Assembly (NCBI GenBank): GCA_029582155.1
Contig: CM055897.1
Location: 92,083,829 to 92,147,828 of the forward strand
Reading direction: 5' to 3'
DNA: 64,000 nucleotides
Source: Panopea generosa
Taxonomy: Eukaryota; Mollusca; Bivalvia; Adapedonta; Hiatellidae
Under the pieces are notes generated by a model. That model ran no database searches, had not been told where the DNA came from, and saw only the letters and a list, made by a program, of their open reading frames with translations. A program made the position numbers and the translations under genes. Every line of letters begins with the position of its first letter. Positions within the stretch are counted from its first letter, which is position 1. This document shows positions 10,540-22,500 of this stretch, piece by piece.

Positions 10540-13500
10540 TTATTTCATGTTGCGCCTTGGGGCTTGTTTCTTTGCTGCAACGCGTTTTGGTAAACCGGCT
10601 AAAAATGGATTTCCATTCTCAAGTCGTTCTTGGTTAATTAATTCTTGGTACAGGTCGTCGAATCCTTGTCGAGTGTCCTGGAAAACATAACAAATTTGAT
10701 ACTACATATTTAGTATTGGTCAAAATATACCACAACGACAAACGTGTTGTTATTGGTTAATTAATATATAATAAAACAACTAGCGATTTATCGTTGGTCC
10801 ATATGTACCAAAACGACAAACACATGTTACTTTGTGTAAATATATACTAAAACGACACATTTCTTAACCCAAAACGACACATTTATTATTGTCCAACGTA
10901 TACCAAAACGACACATTTATTATTGGTTAATGTATAAGAAAACGACCCTTTTATTATTGGTCAAAGTAAACCAAAAAACGACACGTTTATTATTGCATTA
11001 TTATACCAAAACGACACATTTATTATTGTTCAAAGTATATCAAAACTACACATTTATTATTGGTCAATGTATACCAAAACGACACATTTATTATTGGTCA
11101 ATGTATACCAAAACGACATATTTATTATTGGTCAAAGTATACAAAAACGACACATTTACTATTGGTCACTGTATACCAAAATGACACATTCATTATTGGT
11201 CAATGTATACCAAAACGACACATTCATTATTGGTCAATGTATACCAAAACGACACTTTCATTATTGGTCGAAGTATACCAAAACGACACATGTATTATTG
11301 GTAAATGTATACCAAAACGACCCATTAACTATTGGTCAATGTATACCAAAACAACACATCTATTTATTGGTCAATGTATACCAAATTAACAAACACATAA
11401 CCGTTGGTCAACATATACCAACTAAAACAGCAAACATATTCATCAGCCCGATTGAAACCAAGCAGGCTCATTTTTGTATTTTTTTTTTTGTGCTTTTGTT
11501 GTTGTTACTCTCGTGTTGTTGTTGTTGTTGTTGCTGCTGTTTTTTGTTGTTATTGTTGGGTTTTTTTGCTGTTATTTTGTGTGTGTGTGTGAGGGGGACG
11601 CTCATCAACAATTCATGTGATTACAATGCACCCGGTATTGATTCTTTGTCCTGATTTTCTACTTTCAATTAACCATGTTGATATTGTTAAAACTAAAATG
11701 TCATTACGATTGTACTATTCCATTATTATGTTCATGGTATTGTTGCCACATCATAATGACTTGTAATCACGTCATTATTTACACTGTTTACAACATAATA
11801 TCAAATAAACATATCAGAATTTAGAATGAACGTATCTACATGAAAAGAACCAACTTAAGTTCGTGTTTGGGGAGTCAAATTCCAATTTTTCCGTGATACA
11901 TGTAACACATATGCGAATAAAAGAACATAAGTACCTTGGCGCATTTATGTATTGACTATGTAATTGATATATTCAAATTAATCATAACCATACATTATAA
12001 TGAAACATAATTCAGAATGCTCAGGCATTCGGAAACAAAACACATCGTTCTTTAAATATTTTCTATTACAGTTCACGCTACATTGGTGACCATATAAACG
12101 TATATACTTTGTATTATTATTTTTTTCAAGACAGATTGTAACACAGATTGTATCTATATATTTATTTGACTTGTATTTTAGCAATTGTTAAAACAATACA
12201 TCCATTCTTCAGGGGACTTATTTTAGCCAAAGATATTTTGATTTTGAGAGCACAGGTTTTGCAAGAAAAAACATAAAGTCGGACGGTCTTTTTTGTGGTA
12301 AATAAAAATTGTTAATTTTGAAAATTCACTTGAATATTTATTTATAAATATCATGATTTTGGTGGGGCAAGTCTTAATGCAAATGTTAAAGGGATGATAA
12401 TTTTACTTGGAATTTCTAACGACGATTTTTCAATGAATGAGGGTACTTAAAGTACTGTACACCAGTAAGAGTTCTTAGGAGCGGTGTCAACAGTTTTGTG
12501 CCTTCTTTTAGCAAAAACTAGAATAAGTACACAAAATCTTAAGGCTACAAACTTATTAAATATTTAATTATATTTTTCATACAGGACTTGCTTAAAAGTA
12601 TTTGGAAGTTTAGCCCAGTACCAGTTTTAATATGTATACTGGGAAAAAATAAAAATGGCTGACTGAATATCATTTATAACTGCCATTGTTTCATGATTGT
12701 ATTGATTTTAATTGTATATTTACCAGAAAAAAACTTTTATAAGGATTATTCATGTCAATAAAAGTTAAAGCCAGCAGTGGTTACTTCGACGTAATATTCA
12801 GATTCAGGTCCAGATATAGTAACTGTATGACTGTTTATTATTGATGTCATTATTTACGTGGTTGTAACTCGCAGTAATATGTACGACCAGTATACAATAT
12901 TTCGGTAGGCTGTTGTAAATATAGCTTTCTTTCTTATTAACAAATTGTGATACAGTTTACATTGTTTCCTTTGTTTTCTTTGTACAACTTAATAAAGTTT
13001 CTATTTTTTTCCCGCTTATTCCACCAGAGACAACCAGCGGTAATCCGCTACAACACCTTGGGTTCGCGGGTTGCAGAACCATATAATTTTACTAGTAGTT
13101 GCCAAGCAAACATTTCGACTGTCGCATCGATCTACAACACACCACATAACTTAAGCGTAACACATGTATCTAAAAACTGTCAATATTGATTAGAGACATT
13201 TTATACAAAGAGTAAATTATACTAAAAAAGCATGCATGTCTGAAGAAGTGAACTAGAAAGACATATATATGTGATAGGAAAGACGTCTGATAGTGAAACA
13301 AAAACTTGACCTCTCAGTCTCTTGCAAATCTTCGTGCATTGATATAGTGTATGATTTGTCGTTTTATTATTGTATGTGATTATGATTTGTATATACTATG
13401 ATGAAAATTAAATAAAAGCTATATATAACAACTTAAATCAGTGTAAAGCACAGGAATGATTAGTTATGTGAGGAGCTTTCGTTAAACTTATGGAGATGAT

Positions 13501-16500
13501 TATACCATCAATATCAACTTTACACTCTTGAGCAATACACTCTTCCGCATATGCTTTGTACTGGTTCAACCAAGGAAGACTTCGAGCGTCATTTGTCTAA
13601 GTTGTAAGAACTTGTTTCACAATCGAAATAAAATATAAAAAAAAAATTCCGCATAAGTGAGATTTCTGAGTTTTACATCTATTCTTAACTCAGATCTGGC
13701 GGATAAAATCTCAAATTTTACTCCGATTTTGGGAGAGAAAAGAAGATTCTCAAATATTTGAATATTTGAATCATACTTTTGGGAAAGCAGGGAGGAGCTT
13801 CGAACATTTGAATATTTACTCCGACTTGGGGAAAGTAGGCAGGTGCATCAAATTAAAGTCAGGCTTGGCGAAGGTTGGGAGGAGCCTCACATTATAGTCA
13901 GGCTAGGGGAAGGTAGGGAGGAGCATCAAATTATAGTCACGCTTGGAAAGGTAGGGAGGAGCCTCACATTATAGTCAGTCTTGGAGAAGGTAGGGAGGAG
14001 CCTCACATTATAGTCAGGCTTGGGGAAGGTAGGGAGAAGCATCAAACTATAGTCAGGCTTGGGGAAGGTAGGGAGGAGCATCAAACTATAGTCAGGCTTG
14101 GGGAAGGTAGGGAGAAGCCTCCAATTATTTTGAGGCTTGGAGAAGGTAGTGAGGAGCTTCAAACTAAAGTTAGGCTTCGGAAGGTAGGGAGGAGCATCAA
14201 ATTATTTTGAGGCTTAGGGAAGGTAGGGAGGAGCATCAAACTATAGTTAGGCTTGGGGAAGGTAGGGATAAGCCTCAAATTATAGTCAGGCTTTGGGAAG
14301 GTAGGGAGGAGCCTCAAATTATAGCTAGGCTTGGGGAAGGTAGGGAGGAGCATCAAATTATAGCTAGGCTTGGGGAAGGTAGGGAGGAGCATCACATTAT
14401 AGTCAGGCTTGGGGAAGGTAGGGAGAAGCATCAAACTATAGTCAGGCTTGGGGAAGGTAGGGAGGAGCATCACATTATAGTCAGGCTTGGGGAAGGTAGG
14501 GAGGAGCATCACATTATAGTCAGGCTTGGGGAAGGTAGGGAGGAGCATCAAACTATAGTCAGGCTTGGGGAAGGTAGGGAGGAGCATCACATTATAGTCA
14601 GGCTTGGGGAAGGTAGGGAGAAGCATCAAACTATAGTCAGGCTTGGGGAAGGTAGGGAGGAGCATCACATTATAGTCAGGCTTGGGGAAGGTAGTGAGGA
14701 GCTTCAAACTAAAGTTAGGCTTCGGAAGGTAGGGAGGAGCCTCAAACTATAGTCAGGCTTGGGGAAGGTAGTGAGGAGCTTCAAACTAAAGTTAGGCTTC
14801 GGAAGGTAGGGAGGAGCATCAAATTATTTTGAGGCTTAGGGAAGGTAGGGAGGAGCATCAAACTATAGTTAGGCTTGGGGAAGGTAGGGATAAGCCTCAA
14901 ATTATAGTCAGGCTTTGGGAAGGTAGGGAGGAGCCTCAAATTATAGCTAGGCTTGGGGAAGGTAGGGAGGAGCATCAAATTATAGCTAGGCTTGGGGAAG
15001 GTAGGGAGGAGCATCAAACTATAGTTAGGCTTTGGGAAGGTAGGGAGGAGCATCAAACTATAGTCAGGCTTGGGGAAGGTAGGGAGGAGCATCAAACTAT
15101 AGTTAGGCTTGGGGAAGGTAGGGATAAGCCTCATATTATAGTCAGGCTTAGGAAAGGTAGGGAGAAATCAAACTATAGTTAGGCTTTGGGAAGGTAGGGA
15201 CGACCATCAAACTATAGTTAGGCTTGGGGAAGGTAGGGAGGAGCCTCAAGTTATAGCCAGGCTTGGGAAGGTAGGGAGGAGCATCAAATTATAGTCAGGC
15301 TTGGGGAAGGTAGGGAGGAGCATCAAATTATAGTCAGGCTTGGGGAAGGTAGGGAGGAGCATCAAACTATAGTCAGGCTTGGGGAAGGTAGGGAGGAGCC
15401 TCAAGTTATAGTCAGGCTTGGGAAATTAGGGAGGAGCCTCAAATTATAGTCAGGCTTGGGGAAGATAGGGAGGACCATCAAACTATAGTCAGGCTTGGAG
15501 AAGGTAGGGAGGAGCATCAAACTATAGTTAGGCTTGGGGAAAGTAGGGATGAGCCTCAAATTATAGTCAGGCTTGGGGAAGGTAGGAAGGAGCATCACAA
15601 TCGAAGGTAGGGAGGCGCCTCAAATTACAGTCAGGCTTTGGGAAGATAGGTAGGAGCCTCAAATTATATTCAGACTTTGGGAAGGTAGGGAGGAGCCTCA
15701 CATTATAGTCATACTTGGGGATGGTAGGGAGGAGCCTCACATTATAGTCAGGCTTTGGGAAGGTAGGGAGGAGCCTCAAATTACAGCCAGGCTTTAGGAA
15801 GATAGGGAGGAGCCTCAAATTATAGCCAGGCTTGGGGAAGGTAGGGAGGAGCATCAAACTATAGTTAGACTTTGAGAAGGTAGGGAGGAGCCTCAAATTA
15901 TATTCAGACTTGGGGAAGGCAGGCAGGAGCATCAAACTATAGTTAGGCTTGGGGAAGGTAGGGAGGAGCATCACAATCATTATAGTCAGGCTTGGGGAAG
16001 GTAGGGAGGAGCATCAAATTATAGTTGGGCTTGGGGAAGGTAGGGAGCATCAAACTATAGTCAGGCTTGGGGAAGGTAGGGAGGGGCATCAAATTATAGT
16101 CAGGCTTGGGGAAGGTAGGGAGGAGCCTCAAACTATAGTCAGGCTTGGAGAAGGTAGGGAGGAGCATCAAATTATAGTCAGGCTTGGGGAAGGTAGGGAG
16201 GAGCATCAAACTATAGTCAGGCTTGGGGAAGGTAGGGAGGAGCATCAAACTATAGTTAGGCTTGGGGAAGGTAGGGAGGAGCATCAAATTATAGTCAGGC
16301 TTGGGGAAGGTAGGGAGGAGCATCAAATTATAGTCAGGCTTGGGGAAGATAGGTAGGAGCCTCAAATTATATTCAGACTTTGGGAAGGTAGGGAGGAGCC
16401 TCACATTATAGTCTTACTTGGGGATGGTAGGGAGGAGCCTCAAATTACAGCCAGGCTTGGGGAAGGTAGGGAGCATCAAATTATAGTCAGGCTTGGGGAA

Positions 16501-19500
16501 GGTAGGGAGGAGCCTCAAACTATAGTCAGGCTTGGGGAAGGTAGGGAGGAGCCTCAAACTATAGTCAGGCTTGGGGAAGGTAGGGAGGAGCATCAAACTA
16601 TAGTCAGGCTTGGAGAAGGTAGGGAGGGGCATCAAATTATAGTCAGGCTTGGGGAAGGTAGGGAGGAGCATCAAACTATAGTCAGGCTTGGGGAAGGTAG
16701 GGAGGAGCCTCAAACTATAGTCAGGCTTGGGGAAGGTAGGGAGGAGCATCAAACTATAGTCAGGCTTGGGGAAGGTAGGGAGGAGCATCAAACTATAGTC
16801 AGGCTTGGGGAAGGTAGGGAGGAGCATCAAACTATAGTCAGGCTTGGGGAAGGTAGGAAGGAGCCTCAAGTTATAGTCAGGCTTGGGGAAGGTAGGGAGG
16901 AGCATCAAACTATAGTCAGGCTTGGGGAAGGTAGGGAGGGGCATCAAATTATAGTCAGGCTTGGGGATGGTAGGGAGGAGCATCAAATTATAGTCAGGCT
17001 TGGGGAAGGTAGGGAGGAGCATCAAATTATAGTCAGGCTTGGGGAAGGTAGGAAGGAGCCTCAAATTATAGCTAGGCTTGGGGAAGGTAGGGAGGAGCAT
17101 CAAATTATAGTCAGGCTTGGGGAAGGTAGGAGGGAGCCTCAAATTATAGTAAGGCTTGGGGAAGGTAGGAGGGAGCCTCATATACTTGAAGATTTTAATA
17201 TATATTTTTGGAAAATTTTAGATATGAAATACGGAAAGCGTTGAAAATAAGTGAAACTTGTGCAGTTTAAAAGAAATGCATTCCGTATATTCATGCATAA
17301 TATTTCTTTCGCCACCTATATAAAATATAAATTGTTTAATAAAATGAAGCTAGTTCAAACAAGTGAAAGCTATACGTTTTACAGTTCAAATTAAAAGGCA
17401 ACAGCTACTAGTTCTAGTTTGTTCCATCCGTTAAGCAAACTCAAACTGTTGTTTAGCAACGACGCTCTCCATGATATACGTACACTCTACCTCGGAGAGA
17501 TTGGGTCTAGCACTGCGAGAATCTGGGCATATATGTTAATATGTTATCGGTGTCTCGTTTTTTTTTGTTATATGTCGGTGGAAATCAGCACATATCTTTC
17601 TATCTATTCTTCATTTCATATTTTATTTCCAAACCTATCTCTTAATTAAGCACGTTTGAATTCCGGTTCACTGTGAATGGAACAAACTTTAACGATTGCT
17701 AAATGCGTATATTTACTGTCACTCTAACAGGTTAGTTCAGTAAACAAATGAGTGGAGAAACAACAACTAGATCTAAATAACAAAGCGTGAAGTGTATAGC
17801 TAACACATCTATACAAAACGATGTATGATAAAAACCAAGGCACATCGAAATGATAAAGACGATATGTGTTTTTCACTCACTCTTTTCTGGATGTAAATGG
17901 GTGATTTCTTAGCAACAAGCTTCATTCGCTTCATGTCCCCATTGAGATAGGGGTCACCGGACTGCAACAAGGTCAAATATAATCTATATAACTGCAACAC
18001 CCTGAGCAGACACAGGATGTGACATTTGGAGAATCTTATCTTTAGTACGAAGAAGATTTAGCAATTGTGTAAGATAAACTTCTTTTCTTTATGAATAATC
18101 AATAAAAAACTACTTTCTGATATCAATGTCGGAGAAGGCGTTACGACATATCACTGAGTCTAGGAAAGTAAGTTAACATAATAACACAGAGTTTAAGTGA
18201 TTGAAAGTTATCTCAGTAAAGAATTTCAGTTCATGAAAGCATTCCAAGTAATAGGCCTACATGACACGCTTAATTAAGTGATTGGCTGGTACATCATGAA
18301 AGACGTTCAGCTACTGAACGCATCCCATATAATTCATGTACATAAAAAGTTAAACGTACCCCGTTCAAGTGACTGTTAGTTACTTTAAATACTTCAAACG
18401 TTTTCATTTACTGAACGCATCTTAGGAAATACTTAAAAAGTTTACAGTTATACTTTGAAATATACGATCAGTGATACAAAATCGACATAGTAGTTCTGAC
18501 TTATTTGAAAGCAGCAGTTTCACTTAGTACCATTTACCCTAAATATTTGTTACTAGATGTGTGTGATTGAAAATATTTGCCAATATCCTACACAAATATA
18601 AAAAAATACAAAAAAACAAACAAATCTGCGTTTCCGATGGAAAATGTTTTCTTACCAAGTTCATCTCTTCCAGGGAGTCCATGTCTAGGCCGCCCATGTC
18701 GCCCGTGTTGACGAAGCCTGATTTGGGGTCAATGGTCTTTTTTCCTGGAGGGCAGCTCAACATGTGCTCGGCATCACAGGGGCAGTCTTGTTCTTCCAGC
18801 ATTGCTCGGTTATTGTCCGGGGTGTTTTCGAAATCTTTTACACAATTGTCAGGTCCTACGAAAAGAAATGTACGGAAATATAAAAAAAGAAAGAATAGTT
18901 TTTAAACACGCACAAAACATATCGTTTCCTAACGGCAGTATAGCTTTCAAACGAAACAACAAATATGTAGCATCGTAAGCACAACTAACTCTAAAATTCT
19001 ACACACTTTATATAAATTAGGTCCAGTAAAAGGCAGGTTCCATGATTGTCCTTATATAGCGACTTAATGGGTACGATTACCATTTCATCGGACAGGTCGA
19101 ATTCTCTTCAAACGTTAACATCCGTAGACTACCAACTACCATATTTACAAATTATTCCTCACTGACCTGTATATCCGGCGGGGCAGGGGTTGGGTGGTGT
19201 ACAGTACGCAGGCAGAACTTTGTCCGTCTTCACCTCTGGGGGGTCTTCTTGTCTGCCAGTACCTCCTGAAAACATATCAACAATGAATGTGACAATACCA
19301 ATGTTGGTAAGTATATGGTAAACATATCAACAATGAATGTGACAATACCAATGTAGGTAAGTATATGGTAAACGCATCAACAATGAATGTGACAATACCA
19401 ATGTAGGTAAGTATATGGTAAACGCATCAGCAATGAATGTGACAATACCAATGTAGGTAAGTATATGGTAAACATATCATAAATAAATGTGACAATACCA

Positions 19501-22500
19501 ATGTAGGTAAGTATATGGTAAACATATCAACGATGAATGTGACAATACCAATGTAGGTAAGTATATTGTAAACATATCATAAATAAATGTGACAATACCA
19601 ATGTAGGTAAGTATATTGTAAACATATCATAAATAAATGTGACAATACCAATGCTGGCAAGTAAGTAAATGGTACACAAGTCAAGCAAATCTAGAATTCA
19701 ATTACATGCCAACTATTATTTGAATAAATGCACTGTTTCCCAAGTGACTTGATTTGTTTATGTCATTGTTTAAATTTCGCTTGCCTGACAGAAGACATGA
19801 ACGAAAGCAATTAGACGTACATTGAGAAATGTCAAGGAAGTAATTGCCTGCACCTTCCAATGCCATTAGTAAATTGTCAATGATAGTTGTAGTACAAATT
19901 GAAGAGAAAGAAATGAAGACAGTAGAAATACAAACATTCGGCGAATATCAGGGTCCCACATTATGAAGGACTATATCTAGTATAATACATTGTATAACTA
20001 CATGGTATGTGAAGCTACGAGTGCATGCACAATCGTTTTCCTGGTTCCAAAATGTTTTCGTTTATCAAGTACACAAAATATAATAAAAACAGTTTTAACG
20101 TGTAACTAAAATGTGATATATACATACTGTTTTGTCCTAACAAGGTTTAATGAAACCATAGCTATCATAACTATAAACAAGAGACAAAAATGTCCTCAGA
20201 ACAAAACGTAGTATTTTCAAAATTCTGATAATTTTTGCCTGTCCCTGTCGTACTATTACATTGCAAGGGATAATATTCCTTTTTGAAAGGAGTGAAATAT
20301 ACATGTCAGAATTCTATCAAGAGAAATTGCAGAATTTTGTATGTATTCTCTTCGTAAGAATTTGTAGGTACCCGCAAAAAAAGAAATATGATTTGCTTTC
20401 TGACCGTTCTTGCTTACACCCAAACCGTTCTTGCTCACACTCAAACCGTTCTTGTTTACACCCAAACCGTTTTTGCTCACACCCAAACCGTTCTTGCTCA
20501 CACCCAAACCGTTCTTGCTCACACTCAAATCGTTCTTTCTCACACCAAACCGTTCTTGCTTTCACCCAAACCGTTCTTGCTCACACCCAAACCGTTCTTT
20601 CTCACACCCAAACCGATCTTGCTTACACCCAAACCGTTTTTGCTCACACCCAAACCGTTCTTGCTTGCACCCAAATAGTTCTTGCTCACACCAAACCGTT
20701 CTTGTTCACACCGAACCGTTCTTTCTCACACTAAAACCGTTTTTGCTCACACCCAAACCGTTCTTGCTTACACCCAAATCGTTCTTGTCTTGCTCACACC
20801 AAACCGTTCTTGTTCACACTGAACCGTTCTTTCTCACACTCAACCCGTTCTTGCTAACACCCAAACCGATCTTGCTTACGACCAAACCGTTCTTGCTCAC
20901 ACCTCAGCCGTTCTTGCTAACACCCAAACCTTTCTTTCTTACACCCGAACCGTTCTTTCTCACACCCAAACCGTTCTTGCTCACACCCGAACCGTTCTTT
21001 CTCACATTCAAATCGTTCTTGCTCACACCCTAACCGTTCTTTCTCACACCCAAACCGTTCTTGCTCACACCCGAACCGTTCTTTTCTCACATTCAAATCG
21101 TTCTTGCTCACACTCCAACCGTTCTTTCTCACACCCAAATCGTTCTTGCTCCCACCCAAACCGTTCTTGCTCACACCAAACTGTTCTTTCTCACACCCAA
21201 ACCGTTCTTGCTAACACCCAAACCGTTCTTGATCACACCAAACCGTTCTTTCTCACACTCAAACCGTTCTTGCTAACACCCAAACCGATCTTGCTCACAC
21301 CTAAACCGTTCTTGCTCACACCCAAACCGTTCTTTCTCACACTCAAACTTGCTCACACCGAACCGTTCTTTCTCACACTCAAACCGTTCTTGCTAACACC
21401 CAAACCGTTCTTGCTTACACCCGAACCGTTCTTTCTCACACTCAAACCTGCTCACACCAAACCGTTCTTTCTCACACTCAAACCGTTCTTGCTAACACCC
21501 AAACCGATCTTGCTTACATCCGAACCGTTCTTTCTCACACTCAAACCGTTCTTGCTAACACCCAAACCGTTCTTGCTTACACCCGAACCGTTCTTTCTCA
21601 CACCCAAACCGTTCTTGTTCACACCCAAACTGTAAACTGTTCTTGCTCACACCCAAACCGTTCTTGCTCTCACACAAACATAAATTCATTTAAATGAAAC
21701 CATATACGTTCAACATAAATGTCAGATGGGGATGTCTTGTTTATTACAAACATAAACGTTTCTGAATTATCTAAACACAAAATTATTCGGAAAATCTTCG
21801 GAACCAAGGAAACGTCTGTAATATTACGTCATACTCTATCATTTATCTTTCAAATTACCAACAAACTAAAATCAGAATCAGAAATGTTTAAACAAATCAA
21901 TTGTGTTCCTTTTATTACTACACGTGCAATAAAGTTTACGATCGCTAGATACAAATGACATTTTATAACCAGGCGTCTTCGTTTGAAACCCATAATTAGA
22001 AAGAAGGCGTACTGTTTTCAAAAGACTTGCATAACACGACCGTGCGAGTTTAGTTACTATAAGAGATATCATTTTGGTAGTGTGACAATCTGCACACTTT
22101 GTTTTTGTCTCGCGTCTCCTGATGGTCGAGTTTCCAAACAATACAGCGAAAACGCTGTCCATCAATGGCTTTTTAAATATGATTTTCTTTTGGCATTCCA
22201 TCTAGTACAGTGAACATTATCTTAGCGCACGATATAAACTTAAAAATGTTTTCGTAAATAGAAAAAAAAATATGTATACTGGGTGTCGCTTTATTATTTA
22301 ACCATAATAACTTAATAAGTGATATCGACTATTCGAAATGAATAATCGATATCAACTATTTGAAAAGGTCATATCAATTATTCGATTTATCAAGGAAGAA
22401 AAAACAGAATAGTCCCTGCAACAATGTTTCAGCAGTGAATTTATGGTAAAAATGATTCAGAAGATATATGATCAAATTTGTTCAGGCGAAAATAAAATGT

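Noticed and set aside
12947-13189. 80-codon plus-strand frame
   Set aside because: Lies in SCG5 intron 4, opposite strand, no recognised domain or splice context.
16414-17181. 255-codon minus-strand open frame (LLPTFPKPDY repeats)
   Set aside because: The 39-bp unit has no stop in several frames on both strands, so the frame is a by-product of the array; it lies in an intron of SCG5.
20410-21033. 207-codon plus-strand frame (PFLLTPK repeats) in the 21-bp array
   Set aside because: Open frames exist in several phases and on both strands; unit length is a multiple of three.
21878-22201. 107-codon minus-strand frame in SCG5 intron 1
   Set aside because: Including it would break the phase 1 join of SCG5 exons 1 and 2, and no domain is recognisable.
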